64,000 nucleotides of DNA, taken from assembly GCA_963704405.1 (NCBI GenBank), contig OY969903.1:2790001-2854000 (forward strand), written 5' to 3'. Each line of letters opens with the position of its first letter. Position 1 is the stretch's first letter. Source of the DNA: MFD01213-c1 sp963704405. GTDB taxonomy: Bacteria > Planctomycetota > Phycisphaerae > Tepidisphaerales > Tepidisphaeraceae. Below are positions 10,354-18,323 of this stretch, piece by piece. A program made the position numbers and the translations under genes. Under the pieces are notes generated by a model. The model did not search any database. It saw only the letters and a list, made by a program, of their open reading frames with translations, and was not told the origin of the DNA.

Positions 10354-11814
10354 ATGACGCGCACATTCTCTCTGCAAGATCAATTCGCGTTCGCCGAACT
10401 CTCCGGCGACTATAACCCCATCCACATCGATCCACTGGCGGCAAGGCGCACCATGTTTGGCAGGCCGGTCGTACACGGCATCCATGCGGTGATGTGGGCG
10501 ATCGATCAGATTCTGTCCGGCATCGCAAAGCAAGATGCGCGGTACAGTATTGATTCACTGAGCGTCAATTTCCGAAACCCTATCATCGTGGGACAAGCGG
10601 TTGAACTCATTGTAAAATCCAGCGACGGCAAAAACATTCGCGCCGACATCGTCGCTCATGGCGCCAGGCTGCTCAATTTCCATCTTGTGTTGAAAGAATC
10701 AGAAGCTGAGCCGGCGGCGACAGTGTCGCCGGCGCTTCCCGACAAGCTGCCTTGCAGAACCCGCACCGCAGATGACCTTCAATTGGTATCCGGTCAACTG
10801 CCGCTGTGCTTCGAACCAGCGGCAGCCGCGCGGCTTTTTCCCGCCCTTGTCAAAACATTGCAGCAAGATCAGTCCGCGGCTCTTTTAGCATCGACTCGCC
10901 TGGTTGGAATGGAAGCCCCCGGCCTTCATTCGCTTTACGTCGGTCTGCGGCTCAGCGCCTCATCCGACCAAAATATCCTCGCATTCATTTATGAATCCCT
11001 CGGATATGACGATCGGTTCTCCCTGCTGACGTTAAAAGTCCAATCGCCCAGCCTGATCGGTCAGGTGACGGCGGTTCTTCGCTCTCCTCCAGCAGAACAG
11101 CCCACAACAACCAAGCTGAAGCGACTGGTGCAGCCCGGCGAATTTGCCAATCAACGGGCGGTTGTTATCGGCGGTTCCCGAGGCATCGGTGAAGTTGTCG
11201 CAAAACTGCTCGCCGCCGGTGGAGCGCAAATTCGGCTGAGCTATTGCAGCGGCCAAGCCGACGCTGATCGCGTCGTAGCCGATATCATTTCCGCGGGAGG
11301 CGAAGCCGCCGCCTTTCAGTTTGATGTAACTTCGGATGCGTCGTCGCTCGACCGGCATCTCCATTCCTTTGAACCAACGCTGCTTGCATATCTTGCAACC
11401 CCATTCATTTTTGCCGCCACCGCAGGCCGATTTTCACCATCGCTCTTTCGCACATTTTGCGATTGCTACATTGATGGATTCCTGACAACGTTCGTCGCCG
11501 TCCGCGGATGTTCACCGGCGCTCGGTCACGTGCTTTATCCATCGTCCTCGGCAGTCGATCGCACACCCCCCAACATGGGTGAATACGCCGCCGCCAAGCT
11601 CGCGGCCGAGTCGCTCTGCCGTTTCCTCGAATCTTCGCACCGCGGTCTTCACATTCTCACGCCGCGTCTGCCGCGGCTCGCGACCGACCAGACCGCCAGC
11701 CTCCTGCAAACCGAGACTGTCGATATCGCCGCGCTGATGTTGAACCATCTTCGCGAAACCCTCTTCGCAACGAGGAGTGCCGTGACTTTCACGGATGGAG
11801 GAGAAAACAAATGA
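10354..11814 (+). CDS. MaoC-like hydratase fused to SDR-family reductase
   Basis: The 486-residue protein joins two domains. Residues about 1-120 are a MaoC/hot-dog hydratase domain with the signature SGDYNPIHIDPLAARR and GRPVVHG, whose Asp and His are the usual (R)-hydratase catalytic pair. Residues about 250-486 are a short-chain dehydrogenase/reductase with the cofactor loop GGSRGIGE, a VLYPSSSAVD serine and the YAAAK catalytic Tyr/Lys. The middle (about 130-250) may be a second, degenerate hot-dog. Both activities normally act on acyl thioesters, so in this operon it probably tailors the acyl chain on the ACP before transfer (inference). It overlaps the next small gene by ATGA. Confidence 0.85.
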   Translation: MTRTFSLQDQFAFAELSGDYNPIHIDPLAARRTMFGRPVVHGIHAVMWAIDQILSGIAKQDARYSIDSLSVNFRNPIIVGQAVELIVKSSDGKNIRADIVAHGARLLNFHLVLKESEAEPAATVSPALPDKLPCRTRTADDLQLVSGQLPLCFEPAAAARLFPALVKTLQQDQSAALLASTRLVGMEAPGLHSLYVGLRLSASSDQNILAFIYESLGYDDRFSLLTLKVQSPSLIGQVTAVLRSPPAEQPTTTKLKRLVQPGEFANQRAVVIGGSRGIGEVVAKLLAAGGAQIRLSYCSGQADADRVVADIISAGGEAAAFQFDVTSDASSLDRHLHSFEPTLLAYLATPFIFAATAGRFSPSLFRTFCDCYIDGFLTTFVAVRGCSPALGHVLYPSSSAVDRTPPNMGEYAAAKLAAESLCRFLESSHRGLHILTPRLPRLATDQTASLLQTETVDIAALMLNHLRETLFATRSAVTFTDGGENK

Positions 11815-11954
11815 ATTCAGAGAGTGCTATCGACAAATTTTTCCGCCACCACCCCCGCCTGCATGTGGCGGTGGTTCTCCTGTTGTCGGCGATTGCAATC
11901 ATCGTCCTTCTCGGTGGATATCGCTCCGTCGGCCTCGTCTATAAGGCATTCTAA
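11811..11954 (+). CDS. 47-residue single-pass membrane microprotein, DltX-like, with C-terminal Tyr motif
   Basis: This small ORF is visible only because it overlaps both neighbours: its ATG overlaps the stop of the MaoC::SDR gene (ATGA) and its TAA overlaps the next ATG (TAATG). The product has a basic N-terminus (KFFRHHPR), one transmembrane helix (about residues 18-35) and a short external tail ending LVYKAF. DltX proteins are single-pass microproteins of about this size whose C-terminal hexapeptide (FxYxxF type) carries the acyl group on its tyrosine between the MBOAT and the SGNH transferase. Here the Tyr and the final Phe are in the same positions, with Leu in place of the first Phe. 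The function is inferred from position, topology and this tail. Confidence 0.82.
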   Translation: MNSESAIDKFFRHHPRLHVAVVLLLSAIAIIVLLGGYRSVGLVYKAF

Positions 11955-13009
11955 TGTCCGAATTGATGCCCCAATCATCACCTTCAACCGATCGGGCCGT
12001 GGCGAGCGGGCAACTGTTCATCGCGATTCTTGTGCTTGCTTTGATAGGCGCTGTCGCCGCCGCCGCCAACTGGTGCGAACGACATGATGAATGGCTTCTC
12101 AACCGCCGAATGGCCGAATGGAAGCAAAACAACGCCACCTATCTCGACGGCCGCTATTTCGATAATCCCGAAGAACGATTGCTTTACCACACACTTCCTC
12201 GCCTCGATTTCTCCCGTGGCGGAGTCTGGTTTTTCGGTTCTTCCCCATCGCAACAAGCAATACTCCCGTGGGAATTTCCGAAAGAGATCCAACCGCGCAT
12301 CGAAAATTTCTCCATGGCCGCCGCAAATCATGACAATGAATTCCGCTTTATCCGCTGCATGGCGGAATACAACGGAATGCTCCAGGCCGGTGGAGAAAAA
12401 TCACTCGTCGTCATCGAACTGTTTTTCGGCTCCTCATGCCATGCCACAACCCCCTCGCAGCAATACATGCAGGATGTTTGGCACGGCTACTTCACTCGCT
12501 ATGGACTTTATGGATTTGATGCCGGAGGCGAGCTTTCACCTGTCGAAATGAATCCAATCCACCGATGGTTCAACCTGCAGACCATCCGATCCCATGTTTT
12601 CCTTAGTTGGCTGATGCGTCACGATAACAACTATTTCAAACCACCTGAGCATTCCACAGATGCCGAGATCGTAAAATACTGGACCGATCGCCTCGGCCCT
12701 GGCTGGCAATCGGGAATGGATTCTGAACTCGCGAGCCTCGCCCAGGCCATCGATTATCTGAAATCCCGCAACGCCAAGGTCGCCGGCTTCTATTTTCCGG
12801 AGCGGCGTTGGGCCAGAAATTATCCCCCCGCAATACGCTATCGCGACAAGGTGATTTCGCTGATGTCGGCCAAGTCAGTTTCCGTGCTGGACTTGAAGGA
12901 CTCCTTCGACGAAACCCAGTTCGTCGATTCCGTCCACCTTAATTACCAAGGCTCCATGAAACTTCAGCCATCCCTCATCGATCTGGCGATGCGGCATCTG
13001 CGGCCTTAA
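11954..13009 (+). CDS. DltD-like membrane-anchored SGNH-fold acyl transferase/hydrolase
   Basis: The 351-residue protein has one N-terminal transmembrane anchor (about 21-40) and an extracytoplasmic domain. WFFGSSPSQQ (about 92-101) carries the presumed catalytic serine of a GSS motif as in DltD, and DSVHLNYQG (about 319-327) supplies the Asp-x-x-His pair. In Dlt-type systems this protein accepts the acyl group from the microprotein tail and passes it to the envelope polymer. Its start overlaps the microprotein stop (TAATG), which argues strongly for coupled expression. Overall similarity to DltD cannot be measured here, so a related SGNH family such as AlgX/AlgJ is possible. It is the last gene of the operon. 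Confidence 0.78.
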   Translation: MSELMPQSSPSTDRAVASGQLFIAILVLALIGAVAAAANWCERHDEWLLNRRMAEWKQNNATYLDGRYFDNPEERLLYHTLPRLDFSRGGVWFFGSSPSQQAILPWEFPKEIQPRIENFSMAAANHDNEFRFIRCMAEYNGMLQAGGEKSLVVIELFFGSSCHATTPSQQYMQDVWHGYFTRYGLYGFDAGGELSPVEMNPIHRWFNLQTIRSHVFLSWLMRHDNNYFKPPEHSTDAEIVKYWTDRLGPGWQSGMDSELASLAQAIDYLKSRNAKVAGFYFPERRWARNYPPAIRYRDKVISLMSAKSVSVLDLKDSFDETQFVDSVHLNYQGSMKLQPSLIDLAMRHLRP

Positions 13010-13082
13010 CAGCCTGCGGCAAAAGTCTCGCCTCGTATCGCGACGGGGCTTTGGATCGGGATCGAGGCGGAGAAACGACGAG
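13010..13082 (+). repeat. Dispersed repeat, half-site copy of the 46.4-kb palindromic element
   Basis: Starting at the base after the DltD-like stop codon, this 73-bp stretch begins CAGCCTGCGGCAAAAGTC and ends with a 32-bp segment (13051-13082) identical to 46451-46482. The 46-kb copy has both arms of a palindrome and this one has a single arm. The repeat makes a false extended ORF beginning LDRDRGGETT at 13051, which is not the start of the following gene. Confidence 0.85.
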
Positions 13083-13170
13083 GGAGCGATCCTGTACCCG
13101 CCGCCTCAAAACCGTTATACAATTACGAACCACGAGGAAATTTTTCAGCAATTACGTCAAGGAGATGTTC

Positions 13171-13902
13171 ATGTGCCTGGGTTTTGAATCCCGGAGGTTG
13201 CTTGCCGGTTTGTGTCTGCTTCTCTCTCTTGCGATCGGTGCGTCCGGCGCCTTTGCCGATGTCACCGGGAAGGTGAAGTTTGACGGCAAACCGCCGGAGA
13301 TGGATGAAGTGGATATGTCCGCCGTCGCCGACTGCGCCAAACAGCACACCGATCCGATCAAGGAGCAGACGGTTGTAGTGGATGACAAGGGGGACATCGC
13401 AAACGTCGTGGTGTCGGTAAAGAAAGAGCCTGGGCAGACGCTCAAGGGAGACGTGCCGAAGGGCCCGGCGTTTTTGAATCAGAAGGGGTGCATGTATGAG
13501 CCGCACGTGGTGGCGATGATGGTGGGACAGGACCTTATCGTCAAAAACAGCGACCCGTTCCTGCACAACGTCCACAGCATCGCTGACGTCAACGGGCAGT
13601 TCAACAAAACGCAGCCCGGCGTCAACGACGGCGAAAAAATGGATCCGCAGCCGACCGCTCCGGAAATTTTCAAGGTCAAGTGCGACGTGCATCCGTGGAT
13701 GGAAGGATGGGTCGCTGTGTTCGACCACCCGTATTTTTCCGTCACTGGTGAAGACGGCGCATTCACCATCAAGGGATTGCCCGACGGCGATTACACGCTC
13801 GAAGCGTGGCAGGAAAAACTCGGCACACAGACGCAGAAGATCACCGTGAAGGATGGAAAGACGGACAAGCCGGTCGAGTTCACCTTCAAAGCCGACAAGT
13901 AA
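13171..13902 (+). CDS. Exported cupredoxin-like protein with carboxypeptidase-regulatory-like C-terminus
   Basis: The ATG at 13171 follows AAGGAG (13159-13164) at ideal spacing, giving 243 residues with a signal peptide (about 1-27, ending ASGAFAD). The middle carries a cupredoxin copper site: LHNVHS and KCDVHPWMEGW supply His, Cys, His and Met ligands. The C-terminal SVTGEDGAFTIKGLPDGDYTLEAW is a carboxypeptidase-regulatory-like beta domain. It sits immediately before coxB and has a clear paralogue at 19291-20043 between ctaB and coxC. A role as periplasmic electron carrier to the oxidase or as copper donor for CuA assembly is plausible (inference). Upstream in-frame sequence from 13051 is a dispersed repeat and not part of the gene. 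Confidence 0.85.
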   Translation: MCLGFESRRLLAGLCLLLSLAIGASGAFADVTGKVKFDGKPPEMDEVDMSAVADCAKQHTDPIKEQTVVVDDKGDIANVVVSVKKEPGQTLKGDVPKGPAFLNQKGCMYEPHVVAMMVGQDLIVKNSDPFLHNVHSIADVNGQFNKTQPGVNDGEKMDPQPTAPEIFKVKCDVHPWMEGWVAVFDHPYFSVTGEDGAFTIKGLPDGDYTLEAWQEKLGTQTQKITVKDGKTDKPVEFTFKADK

Positions 13903-13914
13903 GAGATTTTGCCT

Positions 13915-15108
13915 GTGATTGCATCTCCTGCTTACCCACCACTGATTGCATCGGCGATCCTTGCCATCGGCAAAGACTGGTGGCTTCCCGCCAACTATGC
14001 AAAGCACGGCGTCGAGGTAGACAGCCTGTTCAACTGGATCTTCTGGATCACGGTGGTGACGTTTGTTGCGGTCGAAGGTTTGCTCATCGTTTTTCTGGTT
14101 CAGTACCGCGCCCGCCCCGGCAGAAAAAAGGCAAGATACACCCACGGCGACACCCGGCTCGAAATGATCTGGACGATCGCGCCGGCGATCATCCTGGCCG
14201 TTTTGGCGTTCGCCAGCAAAAGAGTGTGGGACGATGTGCGTTATTCGGCGGACCTGAACGATCCCGGCCGCACCAAGGTGCTCGTGATCGGCGAGCAATT
14301 CAAATGGAACATCATTTATCCCGGCCCCGATGGCAAGTTCGGGCGGTATCTGCTGTTTCCCAAGCCGACTGATATCACCTGGCCGACCGGTCCGAATGGA
14401 AAATCGGTGACGTTCGAAGGCGTTCAAGGGCCGGCTTCGCTGCCGTACGATAAGGCGCTGGTTGCGATCGGCAGGTATATCGACAGTGAAAATCGCCTCG
14501 GCAAGGATTTTACCGATCCCGACGGCAAGGATGATGATTACCAGGCCGCATTGGCGCGGACGATGTATGTTCCGGTGAATCGCCCCGTTGAAGTGCAGAT
14601 CAGCAGCAAGGATGTCATTCACGATTTTTATGTGCCGAATCTGCGGACGCAGCTTTATGCGGTCCCCGGCATGCGCGGGAAAATTGTCTTTACCCCGACG
14701 ACAACAACGAGAGACGTTGAGTCGGTTAGTCGGCAGATGTTCAGCGTGGATGATCTGCCGGCATTGCTGCAGCAGCCGCAGTACAAAGACCTGGCGATTG
14801 ACATTGATGAGCGCAACGCCGCCGACGGCGCGGTGAAAGACAAGACCGGCTGGCGTTTTGCGGTTGATCCGAAGAACCCGAAATCCGCATCGATCATCCG
14901 CAACGGCGCACCGATCAACGCCGGTGTTCCCGAAAAGCTAAAAGCCGCCGGCGTGAAGATGATCACCGCGCATCTGCCGGGTTATCTGGATATCGCGTGC
15001 GCCCAGATATGCGGCTTAGGCCACTACTCCATGCAAGGACGGATCATCGTCCTCTCGCAGGATGAATTCGACCGGAAGTATCCGTCAGTGCCGCATCTGT
15101 CCAAGTGA
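13915..15108 (+). CDS. coxB: Cytochrome c oxidase subunit II
   Basis: The protein (about 397 residues) has two N-terminal transmembrane helices (about 35-60 and 83-105) and a periplasmic cupredoxin domain. The CuA site CAQICGLGHYSM near the C-terminus has the full CxxxCxxxHxxM ligand set, and the electron-entry region around GEQFKWNIIYPG is present. There is an unusually long insert (about 235-345) between VPGMRGKIVFTPT and the CuA loop, so the protein is longer than typical CoxB. No ATG is available: a GTG at 13915 lies 9 bp after AAGAG, and a TTG at 13909 is the alternative. It is followed 12 bp later by coxA in the same operon. Confidence 0.93.
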   Translation: MIASPAYPPLIASAILAIGKDWWLPANYAKHGVEVDSLFNWIFWITVVTFVAVEGLLIVFLVQYRARPGRKKARYTHGDTRLEMIWTIAPAIILAVLAFASKRVWDDVRYSADLNDPGRTKVLVIGEQFKWNIIYPGPDGKFGRYLLFPKPTDITWPTGPNGKSVTFEGVQGPASLPYDKALVAIGRYIDSENRLGKDFTDPDGKDDDYQAALARTMYVPVNRPVEVQISSKDVIHDFYVPNLRTQLYAVPGMRGKIVFTPTTTTRDVESVSRQMFSVDDLPALLQQPQYKDLAIDIDERNAADGAVKDKTGWRFAVDPKNPKSASIIRNGAPINAGVPEKLKAAGVKMITAHLPGYLDIACAQICGLGHYSMQGRIIVLSQDEFDRKYPSVPHLSK

Positions 15109-15120
15109 CGACAAAACCCT

Positions 15121-17166
15121 ATGACCGCCATCCCGATTTCACCATCACCCGCAAGCCTGCACCGTCATGCGGACGCCCACGCCCATCCTGAAATAACACC
15201 GCTGAAAAAATATCTTTTCTCCACCGACCACAAAACCATCGGCATCCAGTTCCTGTTCATGGGGCTGACTTTCTTCGTCATTGGCGGGCTGCTGGCGATG
15301 CTCATCCGGTGGCAGTTGGCGTGGCCGGATGCTCAGCACACGCCCGGCCATCCGGTCCCCATTCTTGGCAAACTCCTGCACTGGCAGGACGGATACATGC
15401 CGCCGGAGTATTACAACATCGCGTTCACCATGCACGCGACAATCATGATCTTTTTCGTGCTGATCCCGATCCTCGTGGGCACGTTTGGGAACTATCTTAT
15501 TCCCCTGAAAATCGGTGCGGCTGACATGGCCTTCCCTTTCGTCAACGGCTTCGCATTCTGGTCTGCGCTGCCCGCTGGCGCGATCATGATGGCGGGGTTC
15601 TTCCTTCCCGGCGGTGGGGCGGCGGCGGGATGGACCAGCTACGCGCCGGTCAGCGCAATCCTGTTCAACGGAGCGGGCGCGGCTTCTGCGCCGGTGAGCT
15701 TTGTTTCATTCCTGCAGGTGCCCGGAAGCACGTGGCCTGGCGCGCCGATTTTCCTGAACTTTCTCGCGTTTTTTTTGATGTTCTCGTACGTGGGGGCGTA
15801 TTACGTGCGGCTTGGGAATGCGGCCGCCAATGCAATCACGACGATCATCTCTTCATTGCTTTTAGCTACCCTTACTGTGCGCGGTGTGCAGGTGGCGGCG
15901 TTTGACGGGCAGGCCTGCTGGTTCCTGAGCATTATCGTCCTGGGCTTCTCCAGCATCCTGGGCGCGGTGAATTATCTTACGACGATCCTGAAACTCCGCT
16001 GTCCCGGGATGACGATGTTCCGGCTGCCGCTGAGCGTGTGGAGTTTATTTATCACGAGCTTTCTGGTGCTGCTGGCAACCCCGGTGCTGGCGGCGGTGAT
16101 GCTCATGAACCTGCTCGATCATCATCGGCTCACCAGCTTTTTTGAGCCGTTCAACTGGGTGCTGTCAAACAACATCCAGGAAAATTCGGGCGGTGGCTAT
16201 TCACTGCTGCACCCGCATTTATTCTGGTTCTACAGCCACCCTGCGGTCTACATCATGATCCTGCCGGCGATGGGGATGGTGAGCGATATCATGGCCGTCT
16301 TCTCGCGCAAGCCCGTTTTTGGGTATCGGCCGATGATTTATGCGATGGGAGCGATCGCGTTTCTCGGGTTTATCGTGTGGGGGCATCATATGTTCCAGAG
16401 CGGGATGAACCCGATGCTGGGCACGACATTTGCCGTCAGCACGATGTTCATTGCGGTTCCGAGTGCGATCAAAACATTCAACTGGCTGGGCACGCTCTGG
16501 GGCGGGAATATTCGATTTACGGTTCCGATGCTCAACGCGCTGGCGTTTGTCAGCATGTTCGTGATAGGGGGATTGTCCGGCATTTTCATGGCGTCGGCGG
16601 CGGTGGATCTGCATATCCATATGACTTATTTCATCGTGGCGCATATCCATTATGTGCTGTTTGGCGGGAGCACGTTCGGGATCTTTGCCAGCATCTATTT
16701 CTGGTATCCGAAAATGTTTGGCCGGATGATGAATGAGACCCTCGGATATATCCATTTCTACATCAGCTTCATCGCGTTTAACTGCACGTTTATGGCGATG
16801 CACATCCTTGGCTTGCAGGGATTTCCGCGGCGGGTTTCGAACTATATGTCGTATACGCAGTCATGGTCGCATCTGCAGCCGATGAATCAGTTCATCACGA
16901 TCAGCGCGTTTGTGCTGATGCTGGGGCAGATTCCGTTTGTGATCAATTTTCTTGGGAGCTGGATCTGGGGCGAAAAAGCCCCGGCGAATCCGTGGGAGGC
17001 GACGACCCTGGAATGGACGGATGCAGGAAGCCCGCCGGCGCATGGAAACTTTGAAAGGACTCCGGTGGTTTACCGGGGTCCGTATGAATACAGTAGTCCG
17101 CTGGTCGAAGAGGACTGGCTGGCGCAGTCGCGGCGGCTGGTATCGGACGGCGCGGCGGAGGAGTGA
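15121..17166 (+). CDS. coxA: Cytochrome c oxidase subunit I (aa3 type)
   Basis: The 681-residue protein has twelve transmembrane helices and all redox ligands. The heme a ligand is in MHATIMIFF, the CuB His and cross-linked Tyr are in FYSHPAVYIM, the CuB His pair is in WGHHMFQSGM, and the heme a3 and heme a ligands are in FIVAHIHYVLFGG. It reduces oxygen to water and pumps protons at the cytoplasmic membrane. The His-rich N-terminal tail (LHRHADAHAHPE) is cytoplasmic and unusual but harmless. It lies between coxB and the heme A synthesis genes ctaA and ctaB, as in many aa3 operons. Confidence 0.97.
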   Translation: MTAIPISPSPASLHRHADAHAHPEITPLKKYLFSTDHKTIGIQFLFMGLTFFVIGGLLAMLIRWQLAWPDAQHTPGHPVPILGKLLHWQDGYMPPEYYNIAFTMHATIMIFFVLIPILVGTFGNYLIPLKIGAADMAFPFVNGFAFWSALPAGAIMMAGFFLPGGGAAAGWTSYAPVSAILFNGAGAASAPVSFVSFLQVPGSTWPGAPIFLNFLAFFLMFSYVGAYYVRLGNAAANAITTIISSLLLATLTVRGVQVAAFDGQACWFLSIIVLGFSSILGAVNYLTTILKLRCPGMTMFRLPLSVWSLFITSFLVLLATPVLAAVMLMNLLDHHRLTSFFEPFNWVLSNNIQENSGGGYSLLHPHLFWFYSHPAVYIMILPAMGMVSDIMAVFSRKPVFGYRPMIYAMGAIAFLGFIVWGHHMFQSGMNPMLGTTFAVSTMFIAVPSAIKTFNWLGTLWGGNIRFTVPMLNALAFVSMFVIGGLSGIFMASAAVDLHIHMTYFIVAHIHYVLFGGSTFGIFASIYFWYPKMFGRMMNETLGYIHFYISFIAFNCTFMAMHILGLQGFPRRVSNYMSYTQSWSHLQPMNQFITISAFVLMLGQIPFVINFLGSWIWGEKAPANPWEATTLEWTDAGSPPAHGNFERTPVVYRGPYEYSSPLVEEDWLAQSRRLVSDGAAEE

Positions 17167-17270
17167 CTAGGCTCCGCATGAAACTTTGAAACAAACTGCA
17201 ACGTTTCAAAAAAAATTTATCGAACTATAGCTTGAGTGGATGTCATGAGCGTGATGGCGATTGAATATGA

Positions 17271-18323
17271 ATGGGGGAGGAAGGCGCTGGTGGGGCGCAT
17301 TCCGTGTGGTTGCATCGGTTGGCGGTGGTGACGGCGATTGCCACGTTTCCGCTGATTTTTATGGGGGGGCTGGTGACTTCGCATCAGGCGGGGATGTCGG
17401 TGCCAGATTGGCCGAACAGTTATGGTTACAACATGTTTTTGTTTCCGCCGAGGCTTTGGAAAGGCGGGATTTTTTTTGAGCATACACATCGGTTGATGGC
17501 GGCGGTTGTCGGATTATGTGCGATTGTGCTGACGCTGATGGCATGGAAGGTGGAAGATCGCCGATGGGTTCGGTGGCTGGCGACGGGGGTACTGGGGGCG
17601 TGGATTTTTCAGGCGGTGCTAGGGGGGCTGCGGGTTGTGCTGGTAAAGCTTGATCTGGCGATTGTGCATGCTTGTGTTGCGCAGGCGTTTTTTTGCCTGG
17701 CGACGTTGATGGCGATGGTGACTTCGCGGCGGTGGAAAGAAGGGCCGCAGGAGCGCCGGGAGGAAGGGACGGTTGGGCGGCGATTCATTGTCCTGGCGGT
17801 TGTCTGCCTCATTGTTGTTTATGGGCAGTTGATCGTTGGGGCGACGATGCGGCACTATCAGGCGGGGTTGGCGATTCCGGATTTGCCTTGGGCTTATGGG
17901 AAGGTGCTGCCGCCGTTCACTCAGGAAGGTCTGAAAGCCGCGAATCGTTGGCGGGCGTGGGAGTTGAATCTTGAGCCTGTGACGCTGGGGCAGATTTGGC
18001 TGCATTTTGGGCATCGGGTAGGGGCATTGCTAGTGTCCGTTCTGGTGATGTCGCTGGTGCTGTCGATTTGGCGGCGGCATCGATATCTGCCTGAATTGCT
18101 TCCGCTGGCCGGGATTCTTGCGGGGCTGCTGGGAGCGCAGGTGATGCTTGGGTTGTTGACGGTTTATTACCGAAAGCCTGCCGACATCGCGAGTTTGCAT
18201 GTGGCGGTGGGGGCGCTGGTGCTGGTGACGACCTTTGTCATTGCGGTGCGGGCGATGAGGCTGTATTCCTTACGGTTTTGGGATGCCCGGTTACCCCTGG
18301 AAAGGGTTGGCGCCGATTTATGA
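17271..18323 (+). CDS. ctaA: Heme A synthase (COX15/CtaA)
   Basis: The 350-residue protein has eight predicted membrane segments and the CtaA signature motifs: GGLVTSHQAGMSVPDWP, FEHTHRLMAAVVG, GATMRHYQAGLAIPDLP and HFGHRVGALLVS. The four conserved histidines that bind heme in the two halves are all present. It oxidises the C8 methyl of heme O to the formyl of heme A, completing the cofactor of the adjacent aa3 oxidase. Its stop overlaps the ctaB start (ATGA). The stretch between coxA and this gene (17167-17270) contains a small TTGAAAC/GTTTCAA inverted repeat followed by A8 but no extra gene. Confidence 0.93.
   Translation: MGEEGAGGAHSVWLHRLAVVTAIATFPLIFMGGLVTSHQAGMSVPDWPNSYGYNMFLFPPRLWKGGIFFEHTHRLMAAVVGLCAIVLTLMAWKVEDRRWVRWLATGVLGAWIFQAVLGGLRVVLVKLDLAIVHACVAQAFFCLATLMAMVTSRRWKEGPQERREEGTVGRRFIVLAVVCLIVVYGQLIVGATMRHYQAGLAIPDLPWAYGKVLPPFTQEGLKAANRWRAWELNLEPVTLGQIWLHFGHRVGALLVSVLVMSLVLSIWRRHRYLPELLPLAGILAGLLGAQVMLGLLTVYYRKPADIASLHVAVGALVLVTTFVIAVRAMRLYSLRFWDARLPLERVGADL

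Noticed and set aside
13051..13170. N-terminal extension of the 13.2-kb cupredoxin gene to TTG 13051
   Set aside because: The extension encodes LDRDRGGETT from a dispersed repeat also present at 46.45 kb; the AAGGAG and signal peptide place the start at 13171.
13123..14622. 499-codon open frame on the minus strand
   Set aside because: It lies opposite the cupredoxin and coxB genes, which have clear signal and metal-site motifs.
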